Shown here in pieces: positions 1-12,109 of a DNA stretch of 64,000 bases (the stretch's first letter is position 1; each line of letters starts with the position of its first letter). This DNA comes from Triticum aestivum (taxonomy: Eukaryota > Streptophyta > Magnoliopsida > Poales > Poaceae), in the NCBI RefSeq assembly GCF_018294505.1, contig NC_057807.1:141598461-141662460 (forward strand), given 5' to 3'. The notes under the pieces are model-generated. The model had not been told where the DNA came from. It made no database searches and was given only the letters and a program-made list of their open reading frames with translations. Made by a program: the position numbers and the translations under genes.

Positions 1-59
1 CTCCGCCTCCGTTGCCGTCGCCACCACCTGCACCATCGATCTCTTCCACCGCCTCCGCC

Positions 60-1397
60 ATGGCTCCGAAAGCCCCGAAGGGGAAGGCCGCGAAGACCGC
101 GACTGCGAAGGCCGTGAAGTCGACCGAAGCGCAGCGGCTCGAGGCGCTGCGGAAGGAGCGGGCTACCTTCCCCCCCGAGCTCACCGCAAAAGAGCTGAGG
201 GATTGGTACTATCTCTTCTAGGCGACGGAGACACGGGCGCATCTGCGCACGAAGGTACTCTCCACCGTCTCTTTGCAAGAAGCTCCAGTTGGCGGGTACC
301 CTTTCTTCGCCGTTTTCTTCTACTGCGGGCTCTGCCCACCCTTCTCTGATTTCTTCTGCGACATAATGAACACCTATGGGTTCCGCCTCCTTGATTTCAC
401 CCCCAACGCCGTCTTGACCATGGCAGTTTTCGCCCATCTATGCGAAAGCTTTGTCGGAATCCACCCCAACGTAGCCCTCTTCCGCCACTTCTTTATGCCT
501 CGTGTCGAGAGAGGGGAGACTCTTGCCGGAGGGATAGCTTGGATCTCGCGGGCCGGCAAGAAGAAGACCTATCTGGAGGGGGAGCTCCGCAGCAAATGGG
601 ATGAGTGGAGAGCAGACTGGTGCTGGGTTGTAGAGGAGAACCCGCAGCCGTTCACTGCCGTGCGCCAAACCCCAGCAGTGCGTGGCAATGACTGGAGCGC
701 TCTGTCTGCGGACGACGACAAGCTGAAGATCACCACCACTCGGATCTTGCGTCTTAGACTTGCCGGGCTGACTGTAGGCGCTGTCAGCGCGGATTACCTT
801 CGCCGCCGCATCGCCCCTCTGCAGGCGAGGGGGAGACCGGCCTGGGAATTTGGAGGCCCGGCAGATATCATGAGGTTGCGCCCGGGCCTCAGTTACAACT
901 TCACTATGCTTGAGCTTGATGGGATACTCAAGGAAACATTCAAGCACGACCCACAACATCCCGAGTGGTTCAGGTTGCCGGCGGGCGTTGTTCCCTTGTG
1001 CAATAATTCCTCGCGCGATCGCATCTGCGCGATGATGCCGCTGTGCGACTCGCACGGGATCATCCCCACTTGGCAAGAACCCGCCGACGACATCGTGCAG
1101 CAATTCTTCGACGGCCTAGTAGAAGTGGCTGTCAATGCTGACGAGAAGAAGCTCCTCACCCGCGACACCACCGACCAAGAGATGGAACGCATCGCCACCA
1201 GGGCGGAAGAGGCAGCGGCAGCCGCAGCCGCGGCTGAATTTGGGTTCACAGTGGAGGAAGCAGACGCGGCGTTGGCGACGAGCCTTGCCGAACGGGAGTG
1301 GCCCGAAGACGAAGAAGAGCTCGCCGCGCCTGGTGCCGAATCGAGCGAGCCCGCCGACGGTGCGAGCGGCCCGCCATCTCCGAGGAGCTTGCCGTGA
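60..1397 (+). pseudogene. Antisense ORF 1 of element A (Transposase_28-type protein), one nonsense mutation
   Basis: The ATG at 60-62 lies in a CCGCCATGG context. The frame is open to TGA at 1395-1397 except for TAG at 219-221. The intact copy in element B has TGG (Trp) there, inside a WYYLFWATE motif. The remainder is collinear with B: a basic Lys/Ala-rich N-terminus, then a region matching the grass 'putative gypsy type transposon' family (Pfam Transposase_28). Recognisable strings are FFCDIMNTYGFRLLDF and FVGIHPNVALFRHFF. The C-terminus is Ala- and Glu-rich. The biochemical role is unknown. Despite the family name, I see no DDE transposase signature. The gene runs opposite to gag-pol. Confidence 0.8.
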
Positions 1398-3968
1398 ACG
1401 CAGCCCCCAGCGCAGCCAAGGAGGCGCCTCTACAGGGCCGGGGGCGCGGCAGGGCGGCAAGTGAGCCAGCAGCCGCAGCACCGCGCGACGCGCTCTGCCG
1501 CGGCAGCAACTGGATCAGGGTCGTCTCAGGCCGCCGCCGCAGTCCCCGCCAAGCGGCCAAGGGATCCTACTCCTCCACCTCGTCGCGCCGGGGCTGGGAC
1601 GAACTTCGACCTCTCCGCGCTCAGCTCCGACGAGGAGGAAGAAGAAGAGTAAGATTCCCTTGTTGCTCTTGTAGTTCTTCAACTTGCTATTCTTGTCTTG
1701 CATCTGATCTGATCCACCCTGGATCTTCCCTTTTTAGGACTCTGGCCCAGAGGGCGGCGAAGAGGGCCAAGGCTCCGGTGGTCACCGTCGAGGACGAACC
1801 CACTGCGACGGCAGGAGGCGCGCCCGAGGTTACCTTTCCGGATCAGGCCACCACTCCGCAGAGCAGCCCCCAGCGTAGCCCCCAGTGTAAGTACTTGGTT
1901 TATTTTTTGCTTCTGGGCGCGCGCGGTTGCTCTTTTTCTTTGTTGACATCTGATCGCTGGTTTGTTTGTGCAGGAGCAGAACAGCTTCATCAGGAGGGCG
2001 TGGTGATCACCTCCGATTCGTCGTCTTCTTCGACTACGCCGCCAAGGGCGGACTCTCCGACAAGGAAGCGTTCCCCGACAAGGGAACGATCTCCGGAAAG
2101 AGAGGAGTCTCCAGCAAGGGAGGAGTCTCCGGCAAGGGGTGGCACCAGTGAGCCTCCGGTAGTGGAGCCCGCGACAGCGGATCCCAGCACAGGTATTTTT
2201 TTCTTGCCCGAAACTTCCCTTGTGTTCTTCTGCCGATTTTTCTTCTTGAGTGCTTGTTTGATTTCTCCCTCTTCTCCGGTCATCAGATCCACCCTCCGCG
2301 GACCCGATGGAGACCGAGGCGGGCGGCGAGAATAACACACGCGGCAACACTGATGATGCCGCGGCCACCGGAGAAGGAGCCGGTGTTGAGGTGCCCACCG
2401 GCGAGGAGGCCGCCAGGGCTGCCGGCGAGGGAGCTGGCGAGGGATCTGGCGATCGCACTGACAGCCCTGAGGCCGCAGGAGCGCCAGGCGCTACACCGAT
2501 CACCGATCCCTCCGCCGCTGCCGCAGCGCCAGACCCCGAGGAGTCCCAGCTCGGCGCCTACCTGAAGGCCGGCGAGGGCATCTTCATCAAGCTCCCCTGG
2601 GCGTCAAGCTCCAGGGCGCCGGTGGAAGGAGAAGCTTTGGATGGTGAAGTGCTTGCCTCCGCCGGGTTGTCGATCATCGACGCGCCGGGAAGAAGCAACG
2701 AGCCTGAGGAGGAACGGCTGCTGCGGAGGCTGCTGGCGCTCTACCGCGCCCGCCAAGCCAAGTTGGAGTCCTGGGAAGCGCTCGTCGCGAAGGCGAGCGT
2801 GGATATAGAGAAGCGCGCAGAAGAGCTCCGGGGTCTCCGCCAAGAAACTCTCCGGGCTTTGGCAGAGGAGCGGGAGCAGCTTGCAGAGGAGCGGAAGGCC
2901 TTCCTCCTCGAGAAGGCCGAAGCTGAAGAGCAGCAGCGGCTCGCCGGTGAGAAGCTGCAGGCGCAAGAAGGCGAGCAGACTCAGCGGAAAGTGAACCTCG
3001 ACAGCTACGAGGAGGAGCTTGCCGTGCGTGAACAGGCTCTTGGCGGGTCGCTCCAGGAAGCAAAGGACGCGGCTACGGCTACCGAAACCGCCAAGAAGGA
3101 AGTGGAGGCAAGGGTGGAGCAGCTGGAGGCAGATCTGAACGCGGGCGGCGAAGAGCTTGCCGCGCTCAAGCTGGAGCGCGAGAAGGACGCCCATGCCCAT
3201 GGTGAGCTGCAGGGCCAACTTGCCGAGAAGGGCAAGGAGCTGAGTGCCGCCAAGGACTCCAACGCCGATCTGACGTTGAAGCTGGCCACCCTGACGGAAA
3301 CGTTGGACGGCTCCAAGAAGCGGGAGGCAGACTTGAAGAAGGAAGTCGAGGCCAATGAGGCGTTGTTGACGAAGGCCGCCGAGACCCAGAATCTCCTGCG
3401 AGATACCGTGGAGCTCTGTACGGAGGGCCTCGTGAACATTGCTACGGTCATCGACGAAGAGCTGGTGCAGCTGGGGGTGGAAGGCTTCGGATACCCCTCC
3501 GACGAGAATCTCCAGCCCAGCGTCAAGCTCACTCTGTTCTTCAAGGGCGTGGCGACGGCTCTCCAGCAACTCCGGGAAAGGATCCCAAAGCAGCTGGCCG
3601 ACGAGTCGCGCTCGATTTGCACCGGAGTTCTGGAGAAGGTGCTGGTGAAGGTGGCCTTCCGCAACCCAGGCCTCAACCTCACCAATGTCCTCAAGAGGCT
3701 GCCGGCGGATGCTGATCTCGACGCACTCAAGGCCCTCGTCGCACCCATCGTGGATAGGGTGAATGAGGTCAAGAGGGTTGACGGCGGTCGCGTAGATGAG
3801 GCTGTCTGTTTTCTTCTTTTCTTGCCGCTGCCAGTCATGTCATGGGAACACTTTATTAGAGGCGCGACAAGTTACTTATGTAATATAACTCTATCTCAGG
3901 CAATAATCATTATGTTACTTCCTTTACTCGACTCTTGGCTTTGTATGTTTCTGTCCTACACTTCTTAG
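1398..3968 (+). pseudogene. Antisense ORF 2 of element A, four exons, coiled-coil protein
   Basis: Downstream of the TGA, and in its frame, the reading frame continues through exons 1398-1648, 1738-1886, 1974-2192 and 2287 onward. The introns have GT-AG ends (gtaag donors; ttttag, tgcag and atcag acceptors), and the frame is kept at every junction. Encoded regions in order: a Ser/Asp/Glu-rich segment; an RSP/REESP repeat segment (about 2050-2150); an Ala/Glu-rich segment; a long heptad-like coiled coil rich in E, K, A and L (about 2700-3420); and a compact C-terminal region containing LNLTNVLKRLPADADLDALK. In A, the exon 2/3 junction codon reads TGA where B has CGA. The B copy stops at 56939-56941. 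A reads GAG there and runs on to 3968, probably into former 3' UTR. Function unknown. Confidence 0.66.
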
Positions 3969-4768
3969 GAAAACTTGCCGGCGCAGGCACGCTTGCCACG
4001 AGCGCTGAGTGCGGAACTTCAACAGCCTGCTGGCGGTGCCGCTACCGACAAGTAACTTTGCCGCAACTAGCCGCAGCTCGCTTAGGTTGTTGAGCGGACT
4101 CGAAACAAAGTAAGGGTGCGACTAGCTGCGAGTTGGTTCCTTCGCGCACAGGTTTTCCATACAAAGCACGGTCGTTCAAGGAAAATAACTTAAAATTTTA
4201 AAAACTGATCGCTCAAACTTTGGCAACTTAGCTTTTCTGTTGTTTGTTTCCCGGCAAGGTGAAACTTTCTTGAACGNNNNNNNNNNNNNNNNNNNNNNNN
4301 NNNNNNNNNNNNNNNNNNNNNNNNNNNNNNNNNNNNNNNNNNNNNNNNNNNNNNNNNNNNNNNNNNNNNNNNNNNNNNNNNNNNNNNNNNNNNNNNNNNN
4401 NNNNNNNNNNNNNNNNNNNNNNNNNNNNNNNNNNNNNNNNNNNNNNNNNNNNNNNNNNNNNNNNNNNNNNNNNNNNNNNNNNNNNNNNNNNNNNNNNNNN
4501 NNNNNNNNNNNNNNNNNNNNNNNNNNNNNNNNNNNNNATGATATGGAGCCTTTCGGCTCGTTATTGCTTACCGGAGTCTGGTACTGCACAAAGTGTCAGA
4601 TGATACATGCGAAAAAGAGAAAAAAGCATGAAATCGACAAGATGTGCGAAGCACATGAGTTTTATTTATGCACGAGATCTGTGCCCGGCTTTGTACAAAG
4701 GATTACATGCAACAGCGGCAAGACTTGTACAAAAGGTGGTTGCCGGAAAAGCTTCCGACAACCGCGCC
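3969..4768. other. Region between convergent 3' ends of antisense gene and pol, with assembly gap
   Basis: This holds the tails of the antisense gene (plus) and the polyprotein (minus), which point at each other. I see no coding region. It is A/T-rich near 4180-4210 and otherwise matches 57090-57743 of element B. A run of 261 N occupies 4277-4537. The same interval in B (57418-57513) is only 96 bp, so the gap length here is probably nominal. Confidence 0.75.
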
Positions 4769-7700
4769 CTATGGGTAAAACTTACGAAGATGTTCAATGT
4801 TCCAGGAGTTGCTCACCGGAATGCCATCTTCGGTCTCAAGGCGGACAGCGCCGGGCCTAGTGACTCGTTTCACCCGATAAGGGCCTTCCCACTTTGGCGT
4901 CAACTTGATGGAATTCTTGGCGGACTGAACACGCCGAAGAACAAGGTCGCCTTCCTCGAAGCTTCTGGCCTTGACTTTGCGGCTATGGTAGCGACGCAAA
5001 GCTTGCTGGTAGCGAGCGGCTCACACAGCAGCCTGAAGACGGTCTTCCTCAAGGAGCAGCGCGTCATCTTGTCGCAGCTGCTCTTGCTCGAGCTCATCAT
5101 AAGCGAGCACTCGAGGCGACCCGTAAACGAGCTCCGTGGGGAGAACTGCCTCTGCTCCATAGACTAGAGCAAAAGGTGTCTGGCCAGTGGCTCGATTTGG
5201 CGCAGCCTATCGAAAGTTCTGGTCTTGAGCCCGCGCAGCACTTCAGCATTTGCCCTCTCCGCTTGACCGTTGCTTCTCGGGTGAGCAACAGAAGCGAAGC
5301 AGACCTTGGTGCCAAGATCTTGGACATACTGCATGAAGGTGCGGCTCGTAAATTGCGTGTCGTTTTCGGTGATGATTCTGTTAGGAATCCCGAAATGGCA
5401 AACAATCGACCTGAAGAACTTGACTGCTGACTGTGCTGTTACCTTCCTCACTGGCTGCACTTCCGGCCACTTTGTGAACTTGTCGATTGCAACGTACAAG
5501 AACTCAAAGCCCCCGACAGCTCGGGGGAAGGGGCCGAGGATGTCGAGCCCCCAGACCGAAAATGGCCAAGATAAAGGGATCGTCTGGAGAGCTTGTGCTG
5601 GCTGGTGTATCTGTTTGGAATGGAATTGGCACGCTTCACACTTGGTTACTTGTGCAGTTGCATCCTGGAGGGCTGTCGGCCAGAAGAAACCTTGCCGGAA
5701 CGCTTTGCCGGCAAGTGCTCTCGCGCCAATGTGGTGGCCACATATGCCTCCATGTATCTCTGCCAGCAGCTGTTGTCCATCTTCCCGGCAAATGCACTTC
5801 AATTTCACACCGTTGAGTCTTATTCTGTACAGTGTGCCGTCGACAAACTTGTACATACTCGACTACCAGGCTACTCGTTCCGCTTCTTCTAGCTCTTTGG
5901 GAAGCTCTCCTGTCTGAAGGAAACGGACAATCAGCTGCGCCCATGCTGGGAGCCTGCGGCTCGACAACAAGGACTAAAGGTACATCTGCTGCTGCGGGAA
6001 CATCCGCTTCTACGGGAAGGGCCTGCGACCCTGCCGGAGCTTGATGTTCCCCGGCAAGCTTTCCGGAGCAAAACTTTTCGGGAGCGTCCGCTTCGACGGA
6101 ACAAACCATAAGGCTTGCCGGAGTGGACTGCTCCTCAGCATTCTTGGCGTTGATCTTGGGGACCTTCTTGGAGGCGGCTTCGGGAAGCTCTACCGGAAAG
6201 TAGTTGCCGGAAATCAACTTCCTCTTTTCGCTCTGTCCAGTTGGTGGTGTCACGGATGGTTGCGTCAGCTTGAGCACAAAGATCCCTGGTTCCACAGGTA
6301 ACTTTAGTGCAGCGCACTTCGACAGGCCATCAGCAATGTCATTCTGAGCTCGTGGAACATGCTCCATTTGTAGGCCGTCAGAGTGCTCTTCTAGCTTCCT
6401 CACTTCATCAACGTATGCTTCCATCAATGGACTCTGGTAGTTCTTGTTTACTTGGCGGACGACAAGCTGCGAGTCACCCCTTACAATGAGCTTTTTGATC
6501 CCAAGGTCTGCCGCGATCCTGAGACCGGCAACCAAGCCTTCATACTCTGCAGTATTGTTTGTTGCTTGCTCCTTGGGAAAGTGCATCTGGACTACGTACT
6601 TGAGGTGCTCTCCAGTGGGTGCCATAAGCAGCACGCCAGCACCGGCGCCTTGTAGCGAGAAGGCACCATCAAAGTACATGAGCCACTCCTTGTTAGCTTC
6701 CTTGACGGGGATGCTCGTTTCCGGGATTTCTTCATCTGGTGTTGGCGTCCACTCCGCTATGAATTCTGCCAATGCTCTGCTTTGGATAGTTGAAGTGCTC
6801 TCAAACTTGAGGCCAAAGCTTGACAGTTCCAGTGCCCACTCGACAATCCTGCCTGTTGCTTCTGGGTTCTGCAGTATCCTCTTCAGTGGAAAGCGAGTGA
6901 CAACTGTGATCTCGTGTGCCTGGAAGTAATGGCGCAGCTTTCTCGAGGCCATGAGGAGGCCGAAAAGCAATTTCTGCACACCAGAGTACCTTGACCTAGC
7001 CCCCTGGAGAAGGGAGCTGACAAAGTACACTGGGCACTGCACCATTTTCTTCTGCACCTCTTCGCACACCTGCGCAGATCCATCCTTGTCGGGACCAGAG
7101 CTTGCCGGCGAAGCCCCCTGCTTGTCGCTGGATGTACTTGTCGCGGTTGCTAGTTCATCATCTGCCTCCCTCTCCGCTACTAACGCAGCACTAACCACTT
7201 GATTGGTTGCCGCTAGATACAGCAGCAACTTCTCTTGCGGCTTAGGTGCAACAAGTATCGGAGTGGAGGACAGGTACCTCTTCAAGTCCTGCAGTGCAGC
7301 CTCCGCTTCCGGAGTCCATTTCATTGGACCTGCCTTTTTCAAAATTTTGAAAAACGGCAGGGCGCGCTCAGCAGACTTAGAGATAAACCTGCTAAGAGCA
7401 GCCACGCAACCGGCAAGCCTTCGCACATCCTTGACGCGCTTTGGTTCTTCAATCTGCTCGATGGCCTTGATCTTGTCGGGGTTGGCTTCAATTCCCCGCT
7501 GAGACATGAAGAACCCGAGAAGCTTGCCGGAAGGGACTCCAAACACGCACTTCTCGGGGTTGAGCTTGAGGTTGATCTTGCGTAGATTCACAAAGGTCTC
7601 ATCTAAATCTTGAATCAGAGTAGCCTTGTCCTTGCTCTTGACCACTATGTCATCCATGTAGGCTTCCACATTCCTGTGTATCTGGGGCTCAAAAGCGACA

Positions 7701-8242
7701 TGGACAACTCTTGCAAACGTTGAACCAGCATTCTTCAATCCGAAGGGCATTCGTACGAAGCAGTACATGCCACAAGGGGTGGTGAATGCGGTTTTCTCCT
7801 CATCTTCTTCTGCCATGAAGATCTGATGGTACCCTGAGTATGCGTCAAGGAATGAAAGCAAATCACATTCGGCCGTGGAGTCAACGATCTGGTCAATGCG
7901 CGGCAAGGGAAATAGATCTTTAGGACAAGCTTTATTGACATCAGTGAAATCGATGCAAAGCCTCCACTTCCCATTGGCTTTGCGCACGACTACAGGATTG
8001 GCCAACCACGTAGGATGGAGTACTCCTCTGACAAGGCCTGCTGCTTCCAACTTTTTGATCTCTTCTGCGATGAACTCTTGGCGCTCCACTGCCTGTTTCC
8101 TGACTTTTTGCTTGACGGGCCGCGCGTGAGGACAAACAGCTAGGTGGTGCTTAATTACTTTCCTGGGAACACCGGGGATATCAGATGGTTGCCATGCAAA
8201 CACGTCGACATTCGCTCGCAGGAAAGCAACGAGCGCGCTTTC
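4769..8242 (-). pseudogene. Element A pol: reverse transcriptase, RNase H, integrase (broken)
   Basis: Read right to left. RT has FLDAYSGYHQI and the YMDD box (AYMDDIVVKS, near 7640-7660). A degenerate RNase H/connection region follows (YLAATNQVVSAAL), then a second, complete RNase H-like domain (YFDGAF, NTAEYEGL, VRGDSQLVV, NDIADGLS). Integrase has an HHCC zinc region (CEAC), GLDILGPFPR, and HPRSNGQAERAN carrying the catalytic Glu. Two RNase H domains are a documented property of the Tat lineage. Breaks relative to B are one extra G in the GGG at 5948-5950 (frameshift), a 61-bp deletion at about 5197 (frameshift), and codon 5365-5367 encoding Glu where B has the second catalytic Asp. The last part (4769-4999) resumes with an intact integrase tail, RRYHSRKVKARSF. 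Confidence 0.87.
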
Positions 8243-9160
8243 CTATTTGGGGTCGAGAGTGGCACTGATGGTGAAGGTACCACCAGTGTCGTCCTCCTTG
8301 GCGGACACCTTCTTGGTCTCAGGTGGAGCTGCCACTGTCTTCTTGTACTTGCCGGTGGAGCTCGATGGTGCGTCCTCGACGGTAGCGCAGCACTTCGAAG
8401 AGGTGCGCTTGCCGGAGTGGGCATCAGAGCTCTTGCCGGACTTGGTATTCTTCTTCCCCCCGGGAGTTTCAACGGCAAGTGACTTGTAATCGGCTGCGGC
8501 TGCTGCATCCCGGTAGATCTTGTCGGCGCAGATAAGGGCATCCTTCTTGTCGCCAGGGACAAAGATGACACTTATCGGGCCTGGCATATTGAGCATATTG
8601 TATGCATAGTGAGAAGCTGCCATAAACTTGGCAAGTGCTGGACGACCAAGGATCCCATTGTAGGGCAATGGGAAATCAGCAACATCAAATGTGACCCTCT
8701 CAGTTCTGAAGTTCATTTCGCTGCCAAATGTGACCGGCAGCGTGATCTTTCCCTTTGGCTTGCTCCTTCCCGGGTTGATTCCTTGGAATGTGCCAGTTTC
8801 TTCGAGCTCGCTGTCAGGGATTTGGAGTTTCTGGAGGACCGCGGAGGATATCAGGTTCAAGCTGGCCCCGCCATCAACTAGCATCTTCGTGACCTTGAGG
8901 TTGTGGATGGTTGGCGAAACCAACATCGGCAAGCACCCGACCGCAGTTATGCGATCAGGGTGGTCCTCAATGTCGAAGATGATAGGCGTGCTGGACCATT
9001 TCAGAGGCTTGCGTGACTCTATGGAGGGTTCCGCTGCATTAATTTCCCGCATCCACTGCTTGAGTTGGTGGTGTGAAGCATGCAGGGAAGCACCACCGTC
9101 AACGCACAGGACCTCCGTGGCTTTCTGAAATTCCTGCTCGTCGGCCTCATCATCATCCAT
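8243..9160 (-). pseudogene. Element A aspartic protease region of the polyprotein
   Basis: Starts after an Asp/Glu-rich linker. The active-site motif is MLVDGGASLNLI, the D-G-G-A variant common in plant gypsy proteases, followed by the flap-side motif YNGILGRPALAKF. A Lys/Ser-rich spacer links to RT. An in-frame TAG at 8243-8245 separates it from RT, and the same TAG occurs at the same place in B (61278-61280). The upstream junction to gag is frameshifted by a 1-bp deletion near 9262-9276, judged against B. Confidence 0.82.
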
Positions 9161-10914
9161 GTCTTCGTCCTCATCGTCGTCTTCATCCTTGTCACGGCCG
9201 CAGGGAGGCCTATCTCCTTGTCGCTGCTTGGCCTTGCCGCGGCGTCCTCCCCGGCCGGGGCGTTTCTTGACGTTCCCCCAGCACCTTCCTGGGCTTTCTC
9301 CTTGTTGCGCCGCTCGTACTCAGCTTTTTGCAACTCAACAAGCTGCTCGACCTTCTTGCAGCTCTGGAGATCGTGGCCCTTGGTGCGGTGGATCTTGCAA
9401 TACTGCTTGTCGGAGCTGTCCTGCTTGTCGGCGGCCGCCACAGGCTCAGCCTCCTTGCCGGAGCCAGCAGCTGTACCTTTCTTGGCGCCACCTCCGTTGC
9501 CGGACTGCTCGACAGCTAGCACTTCTTTGCCCTTCTTCCTTCTGTTGTTCCGCCGTCGGCCCTTCCTTGTCGGGGCGGCGTCCTCACTGTCCGATCCTCC
9601 TGCTCATGTGTTCTCTCCGGGGAGCCTCCTCCCCTCTTCAGCACGTGCACACTTGTCGGCCAGGGCGTAAAGCTCGCTGACATCCCTGATCTTGCACATC
9701 GCCATCTCCTACCTCATCCTGTGGTTTCGCACATTGTAATGAAACGCGCTGATGACCGCGGCAGGGTGGACGTCTGGGATGTTGTGCTGCACACGGCTGA
9801 ATCTCTGAATGAACTTGCGCAGGGACTCACCTTCCTTCTGGGCGAGCAGATGAAGGTCGCTCTCTTGGCCATGTGGTTTGTGGCCGCCTGTAAAGGCGCC
9901 GACAAACTGATGGCACAGATCTGCCCAAGAGGAGATGGAGTTGTCCGGCAAGTGCATGAGCCAGGATCTGATGTTGGGCTTGAGCACCAGCGGGAAGTAG
10001 TTGGCAAGGATCTTGTCGTCTCGTCCCCCGGCAGCCTGCACCGCGATGGTGTAGATGCTGAGGAACTCCGACGGATGCGACTTGCCGTCGTACTTCTCCG
10101 GTACGTCTGGTTTGAAGTTCTTCTTGCTGGGCCACTGGACCTGCCGCAGCTCATGGGTGAACGCAGGGCAACCTACCGCGTACGGCAAGTCACCTGGTTT
10201 CCCCGGCGCGTGCATGTCAACAGAGGGTCCAGCGCGCTGGTCGGATTGACGCCGCGCTTCTCTTCGACGCTCGATGCAGGTACGAGCGTCCTTCTGCTGT
10301 TGTTCGTGCAGAACTTGGCGCTGATCGTGACGAGCTCGCGGGTCCGATGATGCGGTGGAGTCGTTGTCGAGATGGACCCGGCGAGTTGGCGATCTTGGCC
10401 TTCGTAGCGGAGAGTGCATGGATGTTGCACCCCCGTCTGTCTTGTCACCATCGGCTCGTGTCCGACAGTCTTGCCGCGGCAGCGAGGCACTTGGTTGTCG
10501 TGCAGTGTCGCCGTTGGCGAAGCCGATGAGGCTCTGGATAGTGGCCCTCCATTCGTCGGTCTTGTCCGCCGCTGGAGGGTAGTCTAGGAGCAGTTGAGCT
10601 CGTGCCAAGGCTTCCGCTGGAGTGGTGGGCGGCAGCGGCAAACGGTGCAAGGAACGGGACATGCTCGGACTTCTAACTAGGTTAGAAGGAGCAGCATCCC
10701 GTCCAGGTGACCGTACCTCGCTCGGGCCAGCATGTTGGCGTGCATGCTGGTCTTGGACGCCACGTGAACCACCAGCTTGATCTTGGCCCAGCGGACGTAT
10801 GGCGCTGCGAACGCCATGACGCTGCTGGTCCCGCGCCTCCTGAGACGGGCGCGGTGGGCGTAGGGACGCCGAGGTCTGCGCCGCCTTGTCCTTGGACTTG
10901 GCAGCGCTATGAGT
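9161..10914 (-). pseudogene. Element A gag, N-terminus missing
   Basis: The gag homology starts abruptly at SAAKSKDKAAQTS (about 10914). The initiator and first ~40 codons are missing and replaced by an LTR scrap. Next come a Ser/Arg/Pro-rich N-terminal region and the Retrotrans_gag core (about 9713-10150: FKPDVPEKYDGKSHPSEFL, SISSWADLCHQFVGAFTGG, ESLRKFIQRFSR). A zinc-knuckle-like motif follows, C-x2-H-x4-H-x4-C (YCKIHRTKGHDLQSC, about 9358-9402), instead of the usual CCHC. A TAG at 9709-9711 interrupts the frame. The region 9963-10914 is repeated in inverted orientation at about 11166-12109. Confidence 0.83.
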
Positions 10915-10918
10915 GCCT

Positions 10919-11022
10919 AAACTGATCCACGAACACCTATGGGGACCGGCGGACCGAGCCCCTTTCGGTTCGGCGGAGGGCGGAGGTCGCACGAAGAGCG
11001 GATCGAGGCAGTGCACACGCGC
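10919..11022 (-). repeat. LTR (U5-end) fragment inside element A
   Basis: About 104 bp match the left end of the A/B LTR (compare 12132-12235 and 51903-52006), except that the terminal TGTCGGGGAA is missing. It joins gag on the left with no PBS or leader between them. On the right it joins a short leader followed by a gag start in the opposite direction. It is part of the rearrangement described at 9963-12109. Confidence 0.8.
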
Positions 11023-11046
11023 TAAATCTTCATCGTCTTCATCAAC

Positions 11047-12109
11047 ATGCCACCAAAGAAGAAGGCTTCGGGGGCAGCAACCCCATCTGCGTCCCTTCCT
11101 CCGCCTCCAGAGCAAGCGGATGGTGGAGTGGACGCCGGCGGACGAATGGGCGGCGACGAGGGTACTCACGGTGCTGCCAAATCCAAGGACAAGGCGGCGC
11201 AGACCTCGGCGTCCGTACGTCCACCGCGCCCATCTCAGGAGGCGCGGGACCAGCAGCGTTCGCTGCGCCATACGTCCGCTGGGCCAAGATCAAGCTGGCG
11301 GTTCGCGTGGCGTCTAGGACCAGCATACACGCCAACATGCTGGCCCGAGCGAGGTACGGTCACCTGGACGGGATGCTGCTCCTTCTAACATAGTTAGAAG
11401 TCTGAGCATGTCCCGTTCCTCGCACCGTTTGCCGCTGCCACCCACCACTCCAGCGGAAGCCTTGGCGCGAGCTCAACTACTCCTAGACTACCCTCCAGCG
11501 GCGGACAAGACCGACGAATGGAGGGCCACTATCCAGAGCCTCATCGGCTTCGCCAACAGCGACACTGCACGACAACCAAGTGCCTCGCTGCCGCGGCAAA
11601 ACTGCCGGACGCGAGCCGATGGTGACAAGATAGACGGGGGTGCAACATCCATGCACTCTCCGCTACGAAGGCCAAGATCGCCAACTCGCCGGGTCCATCT
11701 CGACAACGAGTCCACCGCATCATCGGACCCGCGAGCTCGTCGCGGTCAGCGCCAAGTTCTGCACGAACGACAGCAGGAGGACGCTCGTACCCCGCATCGA
11801 GCGTCGAAGAGAAGCGCGGCGTCAATCCGACCAGCGCGCTGGACCCTCTGTTGACATGCACGCGCCGGGGGAACCAGGCGACTTGCCGTATGCGGTAGGT
11901 TGCCCTACGTTCACCCATCAGCTGCGGCAGGTCCAGTGGCCCAGCAAGAAGAACTTCAAACCAGACGTACCGGAGAAGTACGACGGCAAGTCACATCCGT
12001 CGGAGTTCCTCAGCATCTACACCATCGCGGTGCAGGCTGCCGGGGGACGAGACGACAAGATCCTTGCCAACTACTTCCCGCCGGTGCTCAAGCCCAACGT
12101 CAGATCCTG
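11047..12109 (+). pseudogene. Inverted duplicate of element A gag 5' region
   Basis: The ATG at 11047 starts MPPKKKASGAATPSA, the true gag N-terminus that the main gag copy lacks. It continues through the same domains as the main copy to VLKPNVRSW at about 12109, but on the opposite strand. A short deletion of about 16 bp near 11261 breaks the frame. Later in-frame blocks include SRSSHRLPLPPTTPAEALARA and FKPDVPEKYDGKSHPSEFL. It ends exactly where the PBS begins, so it is not a separate inserted element: it has no LTR or target duplication of its own. Confidence 0.8.

Noticed and set aside
438..1560. Minus-strand frames opposite the antisense gene of A and B
   Set aside because: They mirror a GC-rich coding region. 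The plus-strand frame has family homology and better conservation between copies.
9709..11271. A 520-codon minus-strand frame starting at 11271 as full-length gag
   Set aside because: Its first ~115 codons read through the antisense side of the duplicated gag arm and the LTR scrap. True gag homology starts only at about 10914.
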